Counted from the stretch's first letter, positions 1 to 5,992 are shown. The stretch is DNA of 6,163 nt from an uncultured Gammaproteobacteria bacterium (GCA_938004235.1 CALKWL010000337.1:1-6163); one strand, 5' to 3'. Made by a program: numbers and translations. The notes: a model not told the origin generated them from the sequence alone.

Positions 1-11
1 AATTTACCCAT
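1..11 (-). CDS. 5' end of a further gene, probably creD (cut by window edge)
   Basis: Only the first three codons and part of a fourth (ATG GGT AAA TT, reading M-G-K) lie inside the window. The start is supported by a consensus Shine-Dalgarno AGGAG at 18-22 (read on the minus strand), six bases before the ATG. The gene lies 74 bases downstream of creC on the same strand. In Enterobacteria and many other Proteobacteria the gene after creC is creD, which encodes an inner-membrane protein and is the most strongly CreBC-activated gene. The identity here is inferred from gene order alone, since no diagnostic residues are visible. Confidence 0.4.
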
Positions 12-58
12 GACGAACTCCTGATGATTGTGACGGCGACAGAGTGCCGAAGCCGGGT

Positions 59-85
59 GTGGAGTCCGTGTGGCTTGTGTGTGAA
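59..85 (-). promoter_or_regulatory. Candidate CreB operator (cre-tag-like phased repeats)
   Basis: Read on the minus strand, the creC-creD gap holds TTCAC (81-85), GCCAC (70-74) and TCCAC (59-63), each separated by six bases and so repeating every 11 bp. The E. coli cre tag is TTCAC-N6-TTCAC, and OmpR/PhoB-family regulators usually bind direct repeats at this spacing. The first unit matches fully, the third 4 of 5 and the second 3 of 5. The position, just upstream of the presumed creD, is where E. coli carries a strong cre tag. No convincing -35/-10 pair was found with it. Short degenerate motifs arise by chance, so this is a suggestion. Confidence 0.35.
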
Positions 86-1519
86 TCAGGTGTTTTTTTC
101 GGCAGGCAGACTCAGGCAGGCTTCCGCGCCGCCTGCGGGATGGTTGCGCAAGGCGATGCTGCCGCCGTGCAGGCGGGCGACTTCCTGCACCAGATTGAGC
201 CCCAGGCCGCTGCCGCGCTGGCCGGTGTCCGGGCGGGGCACGGAGTAGAAGCGCTCGAACAGGCGCGGCATGGCGTAGCCGGGAATGCCCGCACCCTGGT
301 CGCGGATGCACAGTCGAGCCTGATCGTCGTCCAGCGCCAGCCGAATCTCCAGCGTTCCGCCCGCCGGGCTGAAATCGGCGGCATTGTCGAGCAGATTGAC
401 GACGGCCTGACGCAGCAGAAAGCGGCTGCCTGAAACCGTCAGCGGCATCAATTCACGCTCCAGCGTGAGCGCCTTGTCATGCAGCCGACCGGCGCGCGCC
501 GCCAACACCTCCCGCACCAGTTCATCCAACGCGACGGGCTGACGCTCGTCCAGGCGGCCCCGGTTTTCAGCGCGCGCCAGCTCAAGCACGCCTTCGACAA
601 TGCGTTGCAGGCGCTCGCTTTCGGCAGCGATATTGCTTTCCAGGCGGGCGCGGCGTTGCGGGTCGCTCTCGTCCGGCAGCAACTCAATCGCGCCGCGAAT
701 AGCGGCAATCGGGCTTTTCAGCTCATGCGCCAGCAATTGCGAAACCTTCTCGACATGCGCCTTGCCATCCAGCTCGGCGCGCAAATGCTCCAGCGCCTGC
801 GCCAGACGACGCAGCTCGCTGCGGCCTTCGATGGGAATGCGCTCGCGCTTGCCTTCCGCCACCTCGTGGGCATAGGCCACCAGCCGACGCAGGTCGCGCG
901 TCATCCAGTAGGAAAAGCCGGAAGCCAGCAGCAGCGCCAGGAAAAACAGCCAGATGGCGGACTCCCTGGCTCTGCTCATGGTCAGATCGATAAAGCTCTG
1001 AAACGAGCTGGCGGGCTTGCCGACCGCAAGCACGCCCACGATGCGCCCCGCGTGCAGAATGGGCGCGGCCACGTACATCACGCTGCTGTTCGCGTCCCGC
1101 TCGCTCTCGCGCGTGGTACGCGCGCCGTATTGCCCCGCCAAAGTGAGTCGAACATCGCGCCAGATCGAATAGTCCTGCCCCAGACCGCGCCCGCGGCTGT
1201 CGAACACCACGCGCCCGGCGCGGTCGGTGACGTAAATGCGCAGATTGGGATCGGTCTTGAGAATGCCGTAGATGCGCGCCTGAAAACGGCGTTGCGCATA
1301 GGCGCGGAAGATCGCCTCGATGCCGTCCACGCCCGGCTGATCCCTGGCCGCCTCCTGTGACGCCGCCTCGGCTAGCAGATTGGCCGTCTGCAACAGCGTT
1401 TCCTCGACCGACTGGCGCACGCCGGGCACCAGCTGGTCACTGAACAGCTTCATCGCCAGCAGCACGCCCAGCGCGGCAACCAGAACATAACCGACGAAAA
1501 AGCGGATGAAGAAGTTCAC
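86..1519 (-). CDS. creC: Sensor histidine kinase CreC
   Basis: This is the membrane-bound sensor kinase of the CreBC two-component system, which autophosphorylates on histidine and passes phosphate to CreB. The product is 477 aa (E. coli CreC is about 474). In order it shows: a membrane segment at about 5-25; a periplasmic sensor domain to about 186, with family hallmarks GQDYS.W and the VMYVAAPI...GVLAVGKP block (148-169); a second membrane segment at about 188-206; a HAMP-like linker; an H-box HELKSP with phosphoacceptor His265; an N-box NLLDNAADFSP (375-385); a G1 box DQGAGIP (407-413); an F-box FERFYS; and a G2 box GSGLGL (436-441). The GTG start at 1519 is chosen because it overlaps the creB stop as GTGA and opens directly into the first membrane segment (VNFFIRFFVG). 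The open frame runs further upstream, but that part is out-of-frame creB sequence. All catalytic motifs are intact. The Cre assignment over a generic kinase rests on the sensor-domain resemblance and the CreB neighbour. Confidence 0.93.
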   Translation of the reverse strand: MNFFIRFFVGYVLVAALGVLLAMKLFSDQLVPGVRQSVEETLLQTANLLAEAASQEAARDQPGVDGIEAIFRAYAQRRFQARIYGILKTDPNLRIYVTDRAGRVVFDSRGRGLGQDYSIWRDVRLTLAGQYGARTTRESERDANSSVMYVAAPILHAGRIVGVLAVGKPASSFQSFIDLTMSRARESAIWLFFLALLLASGFSYWMTRDLRRLVAYAHEVAEGKRERIPIEGRSELRRLAQALEHLRAELDGKAHVEKVSQLLAHELKSPIAAIRGAIELLPDESDPQRRARLESNIAAESERLQRIVEGVLELARAENRGRLDERQPVALDELVREVLAARAGRLHDKALTLERELMPLTVSGSRFLLRQAVVNLLDNAADFSPAGGTLEIRLALDDDQARLCIRDQGAGIPGYAMPRLFERFYSVPRPDTGQRGSGLGLNLVQEVARLHGGSIALRNHPAGGAEACLSLPAEKNT

Positions 1520-2211
1520 GCCGTCTCCCGCGCCAGGCTGTAACCCAGGCCGCGATGGGTGCGGATCGGGTCGGCGTCCGGGGCGATGGCTGCCAGCTTG
1601 GCGCGCAGACTCTTGATGTGGGTATCCACCGCGCGTTCCAGGCTGGCCTCGGCCAGGCCGGCGGCATCCATCAGCTCGGCGCGGCTGAACACCTTTTCCG
1701 GCCGTCCGGCCAAGGCCCTCAACATCAGGTATTCGGCGCGGCTCAAATCCAGGGCGCACGCCCGGAAACGGATCAGCGCACGCTCCTCATCAAGCTCGAT
1801 GCCGCCGACGCTGGGCATGGACGCAGCAGGAGCCGGATCACGCGGCGCCTGAACGCGGCGCAGGATGGACTTGACCCGCGCCGCCAGCTCGCGCGGGCTG
1901 AAGGGCTTGAGCACATAGTCATCCGCGCCGATTTCCAGCCCCACCACACGGTCGATCTCGTCGGAACGCGCGGTGAGAAAGATGATGGGAATGGCGGAAA
2001 AACCACGCACGGCGCGGCACAGCTCGAAGCCGTGACCATCGGGCAAGCCAACATCCAGAATCGCCAGATCGAAGCCGCCGCCCTGCAACAAGGCCAGCGC
2101 CTCGGCGGCCAGCGCGACATGGCGGCAGTCGATGCCCTCCCGCGCCAGCGCCAGCGCCACGTTCTCGGCAATGGGGAGGTCGTCCTCGACCAGAAGAATC
2201 AAGGCGCTCAT
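1516..2211 (-). CDS. creB: Response regulator CreB (OmpR/PhoB family)
   Basis: This is the DNA-binding response regulator partnered with CreC; once phosphorylated it activates cre-regulon genes. The product is 231 aa (E. coli CreB is about 229). The receiver domain (about 4-120) has the acidic pair E9/D10-D11, phosphoacceptor Asp53 in ILDVGLPD, Thr80 in FLTARSDE, and Lys102 in DDYVLKPFSPREL. The stretch LTARS.E.DR..GLEIGADDYV..KPFSPRE is characteristic of CreB. A proline/alanine-rich linker (about 121-134) leads to a winged-helix effector domain with VDTHIKSLRAKL (195-206) and THRGLGYSL near the C-terminus, as in CreB. The ATG at 2211 has only a modest purine-rich site (AGG) upstream. The gene starts 108 bases after phoR ends, on the same strand, and overlaps creC by four bases, implying translational coupling. 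No convincing promoter of its own is visible in the gap, so readthrough from phoBR is possible. Confidence 0.94.
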   Translation of the reverse strand: MSALILLVEDDLPIAENVALALAREGIDCRHVALAAEALALLQGGGFDLAILDVGLPDGHGFELCRAVRGFSAIPIIFLTARSDEIDRVVGLEIGADDYVLKPFSPRELAARVKSILRRVQAPRDPAPAASMPSVGGIELDEERALIRFRACALDLSRAEYLMLRALAGRPEKVFSRAELMDAAGLAEASLERAVDTHIKSLRAKLAAIAPDADPIRTHRGLGYSLARETA

Positions 2212-2254
2212 CGCTTGCCTGTAGAAATGGAATCGGACGCCATGGGGTGACCCT

Positions 2255-2272
2255 CTCAGCCTGCTCGCTGAG
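2255..2272. repeat. Small inverted repeat in the phoR-creB gap
   Basis: CTCAGC (2255-2260) and GCTGAG (2267-2272) form a 6-bp stem around a 6-base loop. An overlapping alternative stem, TGCTC/GAGCA (2262-2266 and 2270-2274), is also possible. No uridine run follows on either strand, so it is not a typical factor-independent terminator. It sits in the 5' untranslated region of creB if creB is read through from phoR. Function unknown; it may be chance. Confidence 0.3.
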
Positions 2273-2319
2273 CACGTTGAACGAATAGGCCGCTAGTGTC
2301 TGGCTTTAGCGCCTTCAGC

Positions 2320-3681
2320 TCAAGCCGTCGCTTGGACGTTTGAGCCAAGCGACGGAATCGTGCGCGCCTTACTGCCAGCACTCCCGCTTTCCAATGAGAA
2401 AATACAGCGAAACAGGCTTCCCTGCCCCAGTACGCTTTCGATATCAAGATGCCCATGATGGCGCAGCATGACATGCTTCACGATCGCAAGCCCAAGCCCC
2501 GTCCCCCCCATGGTGCGCGAGCGCCCGACATCCACCCGGTAAAAACGTTCGGTCAGTCGGGGGATGTGTTGCGGCGCGATGCCAATGCCCGTGTCCTGCA
2601 CCTCAAACACCAGGCCTCGCGCATCCTTGAACCAACGCACAGTGATCGTGCCGCCTGGCTGGGTATATTTGACCGCGTTGAACACCAGATTGGAAAACAG
2701 GCTGTCCAGTTCACGCTGCACGCCACGCATACGCAGATCCGGGGTAATTTCACGCACGATGCGGTGTGCACTGTCTCCGCTCAGATGCTCCGCATATTCG
2801 GCGATGGCAGACAACAAGGTGGGGACGTGCACCAACTCGAACTGCTCTTCATTCGGCGAGGTGGTTTCCAATCGCGACAGAAGCAGAAGATCCTCAACGA
2901 TACGCCGCATCCGCTCGGACTGGAGGTGCATGTGACTCAAAATGCGCACCAAATCATCGGGCAAACTCTGCTCCGGATTATCATCATCATCCAGCAAGGC
3001 TTCAATGTAGCCGGAAAGCACCGTGAGCGGCGTGCGCAACTCATGCGAAACATTGGCGACAAAGTCTTGGCGCATGGCCTGGAGGCGTTGCAAGCGAGTC
3101 ACGTCGCGTGCAATCAGCAGCACACGCCCCTGCACATAAGGTACCATCTGCACATTCAATACCTGCCCGGCCACATAGTCGCTCGGCATGTCCACATCGC
3201 GCGTCCAATCGCCTGTGCGCAAGTAACCCACAAAGTCGGGCTGGCGCAGCAAATGCTCGATCGGCAAACCAAGGTCGCGCTGACGCAAGCCCAAAAGCTG
3301 CCTGGCCGCCGGATTAAATCCCAGGATGCGGTGGTGCTGATCCAAGGCGACGATGGCATCGGGCAAGGCATCCGCTGCCCGACGATACTCCCGAATCAGC
3401 CGCAGCCAGCGTCGATCGCGCCGACGCTGTGCAAGATGAGCCCGGCGCAGGCGCTGCCCAAGATCCCCAAGCCATCCAGCCGCGTAGCGTCCGGCGATGG
3501 GACTGCGCGGATGATCCAGCCAACGAGCCAGGCGCATCACAACCCAAAACAGGCGCGCCGCCACCAAGGTGAGCCCAAGGCTTAGCCCAATCCAGGCTTG
3601 CCCCAAGAGCAAACCCACGCCAACCCCGCCAAGGATTAGCGCAAGAATCAATAAGAGCTCCGCCCAAAGACCGCGTGACAA
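2320..3681 (-). CDS. phoR: Phosphate-regulon sensor histidine kinase PhoR
   Basis: This inner-membrane kinase/phosphatase controls PhoB according to phosphate supply, normally through the Pst transporter and PhoU. The product is 453 aa (E. coli PhoR is 431). Domains: a hydrophobic N-terminal pair of segments (about 8-50), a basic cytoplasmic linker, a PAS domain (about 98-195; DALPDAIVALD...GFNPAARQLLG), a HisKA domain with the H-box FVANVSHELRTPLT (phosphoacceptor His213), and an ATPase domain with N-box NLVFNAVKYT (331-340), G1 DTGIGI (363-368), F-box ERFYRVD and G2 GGTGLGL (392-398). The absence of a large periplasmic domain fits PhoR. The start is TTG at 3681, one base after the phoB stop; no better start was seen in frame and the protein begins in the membrane region straight away. 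The last 20 or so residues lie beyond the usual end of the kinase domain, and an 11-bp inverted repeat is embedded there. An Asp run (231-234) comes from four GAT codons. Confidence 0.94.
   Translation of the reverse strand: MSRGLWAELLLILALILGGVGVGLLLGQAWIGLSLGLTLVAARLFWVVMRLARWLDHPRSPIAGRYAAGWLGDLGQRLRRAHLAQRRRDRRWLRLIREYRRAADALPDAIVALDQHHRILGFNPAARQLLGLRQRDLGLPIEHLLRQPDFVGYLRTGDWTRDVDMPSDYVAGQVLNVQMVPYVQGRVLLIARDVTRLQRLQAMRQDFVANVSHELRTPLTVLSGYIEALLDDDDNPEQSLPDDLVRILSHMHLQSERMRRIVEDLLLLSRLETTSPNEEQFELVHVPTLLSAIAEYAEHLSGDSAHRIVREITPDLRMRGVQRELDSLFSNLVFNAVKYTQPGGTITVRWFKDARGLVFEVQDTGIGIAPQHIPRLTERFYRVDVGRSRTMGGTGLGLAIVKHVMLRHHGHLDIESVLGQGSLFRCIFSLESGSAGSKARTIPSLGSNVQATA
2325..2355. repeat. 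Perfect 11-bp inverted repeat at the 3' end of phoR
   Basis: CCGTCGCTTGG (2325-2335) and its exact complement CCAAGCGACGG (2345-2355) flank a 9-base loop. In the phoR mRNA this makes a GC-rich stem-loop covering codons 443-453, ending two bases before the stop codon. No uridine run follows (the sequence continues CTTGAGC), so a standard factor-independent terminator is unlikely. It could limit readthrough into creB, protect the phoBR message from 3' exonucleases, or be a remnant palindromic repeat. The structure is seen directly; the role is inference. Confidence 0.6.
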
Positions 3682-3682
3682 G

Positions 3683-4375
3683 TCAGACCCGGCTGGATAA
3701 ACGGTAGCCCGCGCCGCGCACGGTCTGAATCATGGCCTCGTAACCTGAGGGAGCCAATGCCTTGCGCAGGCGCAAAATGTGCACATCGACCGTACGCTCC
3801 TCCACAAAACTGTTACGTCCCCATACACGATCCAGCAACTGTTCGCGGCTGTATACACGCTCAGGGTGCGTCATAAAAAACTCCAGCAAGCGGAATTCCG
3901 TGGGTCCCATGTCCACAGGCACCTGATTCGCAGAAACGCGATGACTTTCGGTATCCAGCTCCAGACCCTCGATGCGCACCACGCCTGACTCATCTTCGTT
4001 CGAGCTGCGGCGCAGCACGGCACGAATACGCGCCTGCAACTCACGCGGAGAAAACGGCTTGGTGATGTAATCGTCAGCGCCAGCCTCCAGACCCGTCACT
4101 TTATCTTCCTCTTCACCGCGCGCCGTGAGCATGATGATCGGCACATCTCGCGTCAGCTCATCACGCTTCAAACGCCGCGCCAGCTCCAGCCCACTGGCGC
4201 CAGGCAGCATCCAATCCAGCAAAATAAGATCCGGCAATTGATGCGCCAGACACTCAAAGGCCTCTGAGATATCGCCCGCCTCCGTCACTGAAAATCCGGC
4301 TCGCCCCAAGGAAAAACCCACCATTTCGCGGATGGGCTTTTCATCTTCAACAATTAAAATATTCTTGCCGCTCAT
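3683..4375 (-). CDS. phoB: Phosphate-regulon response regulator PhoB
   Basis: This transcription factor, when phosphorylated by PhoR under phosphate limitation, binds Pho boxes and recruits RNA polymerase through sigma-70. The product is 230 aa (E. coli PhoB is 229). The receiver has E10/D11, phosphoacceptor Asp54 in LILLDWMLPG, Thr84 in MLTARGEEEDKV and Lys106 in GADDYITKPFSPREL. The effector domain carries the family signatures MGPTEFRLLEFFMTHPERVYSREQLLD, ERTVDVHI.RLRKAL and QTVRGAGYR. The ATG at 4375 is preferred over an in-frame ATG at 4402: it aligns with the usual N-terminus (MSGKNILIVEDE) and has a purine-rich GGGGAAGG just upstream, while the longer form would add nine residues with no ribosome site. 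phoR follows after a single base (TGA-C-TTG), so the two are almost certainly one operon. Phased PhoB half-sites upstream suggest autoregulation. Confidence 0.96.
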   Translation of the reverse strand: MSGKNILIVEDEKPIREMVGFSLGRAGFSVTEAGDISEAFECLAHQLPDLILLDWMLPGASGLELARRLKRDELTRDVPIIMLTARGEEEDKVTGLEAGADDYITKPFSPRELQARIRAVLRRSSNEDESGVVRIEGLELDTESHRVSANQVPVDMGPTEFRLLEFFMTHPERVYSREQLLDRVWGRNSFVEERTVDVHILRLRKALAPSGYEAMIQTVRGAGYRLSSRV

Positions 4376-4451
4376 TACCCTTCCCCGGAAAAATGCGATC
4401 ATCTGGCTATCGTCGTTATGGCTAGACTCTGATTTCCGCCGTCATCGCTGT

Positions 4452-4485
4452 TATTTACGACAGTGACGTGACGATTAGATGACGA
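4452..4485 (-). promoter_or_regulatory. Candidate Pho box and -10 of the phoBR promoter
   Basis: Read towards phoB, TCGTCAT (4479-4485), TCGTCAC (4468-4474) and CTGTCGT (4457-4463) are spaced by four bases each, so they repeat every 11 bp. The PhoB half-site consensus is CTGTCAT with 4-bp spacers, and the three units share the GTC core. If the first two form the 18-bp Pho box, ten bases follow and then TAAATA (4452-4457), the spacing from Pho box to -10 known at E. coli pstS. This would place the start of transcription about 70 bases before the phoB ATG. The pattern is seen directly; PhoB binding and the start site are inferred. Confidence 0.6.
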
Positions 4486-4556
4486 AATACGTGGTTTTCC
4501 GGTTTTTTGTCACAATTCACCCTACGCCATCATTCCACCCCAGAGAGTATCGCACC

Positions 4557-5402
4557 ATGAATCGCCCTCCCCATGCCTCCATCTCCCAAAATGTCAGCGT
4601 CGCCCTCGCTGAAGACATGGGGAGCGGCGACGTTTCCGCCATGTTGATTCCTGCCAATACCCAAGCCTGTGCCCAAGTCATTACGCGTGAGGCCATGATC
4701 CTTGCCGGACAAGACTGGTTTAACGAAGTATTTGCCCAACTCGACCCAGATATTCGTATCGAATGGGCGGCCAGCGATGGCGATCATCTTGCAGCGGGCG
4801 CCTTGCTTTGTACGCTGAACGGCTCTGCACGCGCCATTCTGAGCGGCGAACGCAGTGCATTGAATTTCCTGCAAACTCTCTCGGCTACCGCGACCAAGGT
4901 TAACCGTTTTGTGCGCTTGGTGAGCGGAACCCAAGCACGTATTTTGGACACGCGAAAAACCCTCCCAGGCTTGCGTCTAGCGCAAAAATACGCCGTGACT
5001 TGCGGAGGCGGCTGGAACCATCGCATCGGCTTATACGACGCCATTCTCATTAAGGAAAATCATATTGCAGCCGCAGGTGGGCTCACCCCAGCCGTTGTCC
5101 ATGCACGCCACCTCCATCCGAATCTTCCCATGGAGGTGGAGGTGGAAAACCTGTCCCAGTTGGAGGAAGCTCTTATGGCCGGTGCACCGCGCATCCTTCT
5201 CGACAATTTCGACCTCAATGGCTTGCGTCTAGCTGTTGAACGCACACAAGGACAAGCTCAGTTAGAGGCTTCAGGCGGAGTAAGCGAACAAAGCGTCCGC
5301 GCCATTGCAGAAACTGGCGTGGATTTCATCTCGATTGGAGCATTGACCAAGGACATCCAAGCCATTGACTTGTCAATGCGTTTTCAAACCAATGCCCCAT
5401 GA
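4557..5402 (+). CDS. nadC: Quinolinate phosphoribosyltransferase (decarboxylating), NadC
   Basis: This cytoplasmic enzyme of de novo NAD synthesis condenses quinolinate with phosphoribosyl pyrophosphate, releasing carbon dioxide and pyrophosphate to give nicotinate mononucleotide. The product is 281 aa (E. coli NadC is 297). The N-terminal domain contains ALAEDMGSGDVS (16-27) and the ERSALNFLQTLSATAT block (98-113). The barrel domain carries DTRKTLPGLR (131-140), KYAVTCGGGWNHRIGLYDAILIKENH (144-169), EVEVEN (193-198), LLDNF (214-218), EASGGV (237-242) and the phosphate-binding end FISIGALTK. These Arg, His, Lys and Glu residues are the conserved substrate-binding set. The ATG at 4557 is preferred to one at 4479, because the extra 26 residues match no family N-terminus and overlap the phoB control region. 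The ribosome site is weak (GAGAG, about ten bases upstream). The gene is divergent from phoB and is followed by an intergenic hairpin. No promoter could be called with confidence. Confidence 0.96.
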   Translation: MNRPPHASISQNVSVALAEDMGSGDVSAMLIPANTQACAQVITREAMILAGQDWFNEVFAQLDPDIRIEWAASDGDHLAAGALLCTLNGSARAILSGERSALNFLQTLSATATKVNRFVRLVSGTQARILDTRKTLPGLRLAQKYAVTCGGGWNHRIGLYDAILIKENHIAAAGGLTPAVVHARHLHPNLPMEVEVENLSQLEEALMAGAPRILLDNFDLNGLRLAVERTQGQAQLEASGGVSEQSVRAIAETGVDFISIGALTKDIQAIDLSMRFQTNAP

Positions 5403-5482
5403 GTGCGGAAAAGCATCAATGCCCGTGGGTTTAGTGTGAGACGCCTATTGGAGATCCGTTCATAATATTACTGATCCTGCGG

Positions 5483-5508
5483 TTGCGGCGCGCCTGCGCG
5501 TGCCGCAA
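5483..5508 (+). terminator. GC-rich hairpin downstream of nadC
   Basis: TTGCGGC (5483-5489) pairs with GCCGCAA (5502-5508). The stem extends inward by a G-U pair and CGC/GCG to leave a four-base loop, giving about 11 paired bases in plus-strand RNA; on the minus strand the wobble position would be a C-A mismatch, which favours a plus-strand role. It begins 80 bases after the nadC stop. Only two uridines follow directly, so it is an atypical terminator; it could instead stabilise the 3' end of the nadC transcript. Confidence 0.45.
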
Positions 5509-5517
5509 TTACAAAAC

Positions 5518-5547
5518 GTGTGAAGCTTAATCGCACATGCTTCACAC
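5518..5547 (-). terminator. Inverted repeat downstream of comEA, possible terminator
   Basis: GTGTGAAGC (5518-5526) and GCTTCACAC (5539-5547) form a perfect 9-bp stem with a 12-base loop. In minus-strand RNA the stem is followed by GUUUUGU (from 5517 downward), a short imperfect uridine run, so it can act as a terminator for comEA about 70 bases after its stop. On the plus strand it is followed by TGCCC, which does not fit termination. Lying between convergent nadC and comEA, it and the neighbouring hairpin together would separate the two transcripts. Confidence 0.45.
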
Positions 5548-5614
5548 TGCCCAACGGCAAATCCAGATGCTTCCTCCTATTGATCGTGCCGTTTTACGTG
5601 ACGAAGTGTGCTCG

Positions 5615-5992
5615 TTATTTTTTCACGCCAGGCACAGCGGGAAGCGAGGGCTTAACCATAATCAAGGGTGCAAGTTGCTCCATGGTTTTTGGACCAATGC
5701 CGGGCACTTTCTCAAGATCAGCGACTGATTGAAAGGGTCCATTTTTAACACGGTAATCGACAATCGCCTTGGACTTGGTCGGCCCGATGCCCGGCAAAGC
5801 CTCCAGTTGAGTTGCATCCGCGCTGTTAATGTCAATCGCAGTTGCTGCGGCGGGCACGGCAGGAACAGCAGGTGTCACAGCCTTCGTCGGGACAGATGGC
5901 GCAGTGGGCATAGCTGGCATTTCAGGCGCGGAAAACGCCGCGAAAGGCGTCAGCGCAAGGACAAAACACAACGAACGTGCAATCGCTTTCAT
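5615..5992 (-). CDS. comEA: ComEA-type exported helix-hairpin-helix DNA-binding protein
   Basis: A 125-aa protein with an N-terminal signal peptide (basic MKAIARSL, hydrophobic CFVLALTPFAAF, likely cleavage after AFSA at 22). A Pro/Ala/Val-rich low-complexity linker follows (about 23-52), then a C-terminal domain of two helix-hairpin-helix motifs: IDINSADATQLEALPGIGPTKSKAIVDYR (53-81) and GPFQSVADLEKVPGIGPKTMEQL (85-107). The NSADATQLEALPGIG signature is that of ComEA, which binds incoming double-stranded DNA in the periplasm and helps pull it in during natural transformation. The ATG at 5992 is chosen for its GGAGA ribosome site seven bases upstream and the immediate signal peptide; an ATG at 6046 overlaps the likely promoter region. 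The gene lies just after an rRNA operon on the same strand. Small ComEA-like proteins also occur in bacteria not known to be competent, so the role in transformation is inferred. Confidence 0.88.
   Translation of the reverse strand: MKAIARSLCFVLALTPFAAFSAPEMPAMPTAPSVPTKAVTPAVPAVPAAATAIDINSADATQLEALPGIGPTKSKAIVDYRVKNGPFQSVADLEKVPGIGPKTMEQLAPLIMVKPSLPAVPGVKK

Noticed and set aside
93..99. Run of seven A residues near the creC 3' end (on the coding strand) as a slippage site
   Set aside because: It lies four codons from the stop, so slippage would change only the last residues. There is no downstream structure typical of programmed frameshifting.
479..1360. A 293-residue plus-strand open frame
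   Set aside because: It lies wholly antisense to creC, whose motifs and length are intact. Its composition (many Gln, Arg, His, Ala) is typical of the reverse complement of a GC-rich gene, and it has no recognisable domain.
1520..1759. N-terminal extension of creC
   Set aside because: These 80 codons are out-of-frame creB sequence rich in Arg, Gly and Pro. The GTG at 1519 gives the expected length and the expected membrane-anchored N-terminus.
1555..2250. A 231-residue plus-strand open frame
   Set aside because: It is the antisense shadow of creB, almost the same length as creB itself, and has no recognisable domain.
2977..2996. Four tandem GAT codons (Asp run) in phoR as a possible phase-variable repeat
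   Set aside because: The unit is three bases, so changes in copy number would not shift the frame, and four copies is too few to suggest hypermutability.
2449..3585. A 378-residue plus-strand open frame
   Set aside because: It is antisense to phoR, with no family motif and a His/Gln/Arg-rich shadow composition. No ribosome site or promoter supports it.
4479..4556. Upstream ATG for nadC adding 26 residues
   Set aside because: The added residues do not resemble any NadC N-terminus, and the ATG falls inside the phased PhoB half-sites.
5520..5732. Small plus-strand open frame of 70 residues between nadC and comEA
   Set aside because: It starts inside the inverted repeat at 5518-5547 and its second half is antisense to comEA. 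There is no ribosome site and no recognisable motif beyond a short hydrophobic run.
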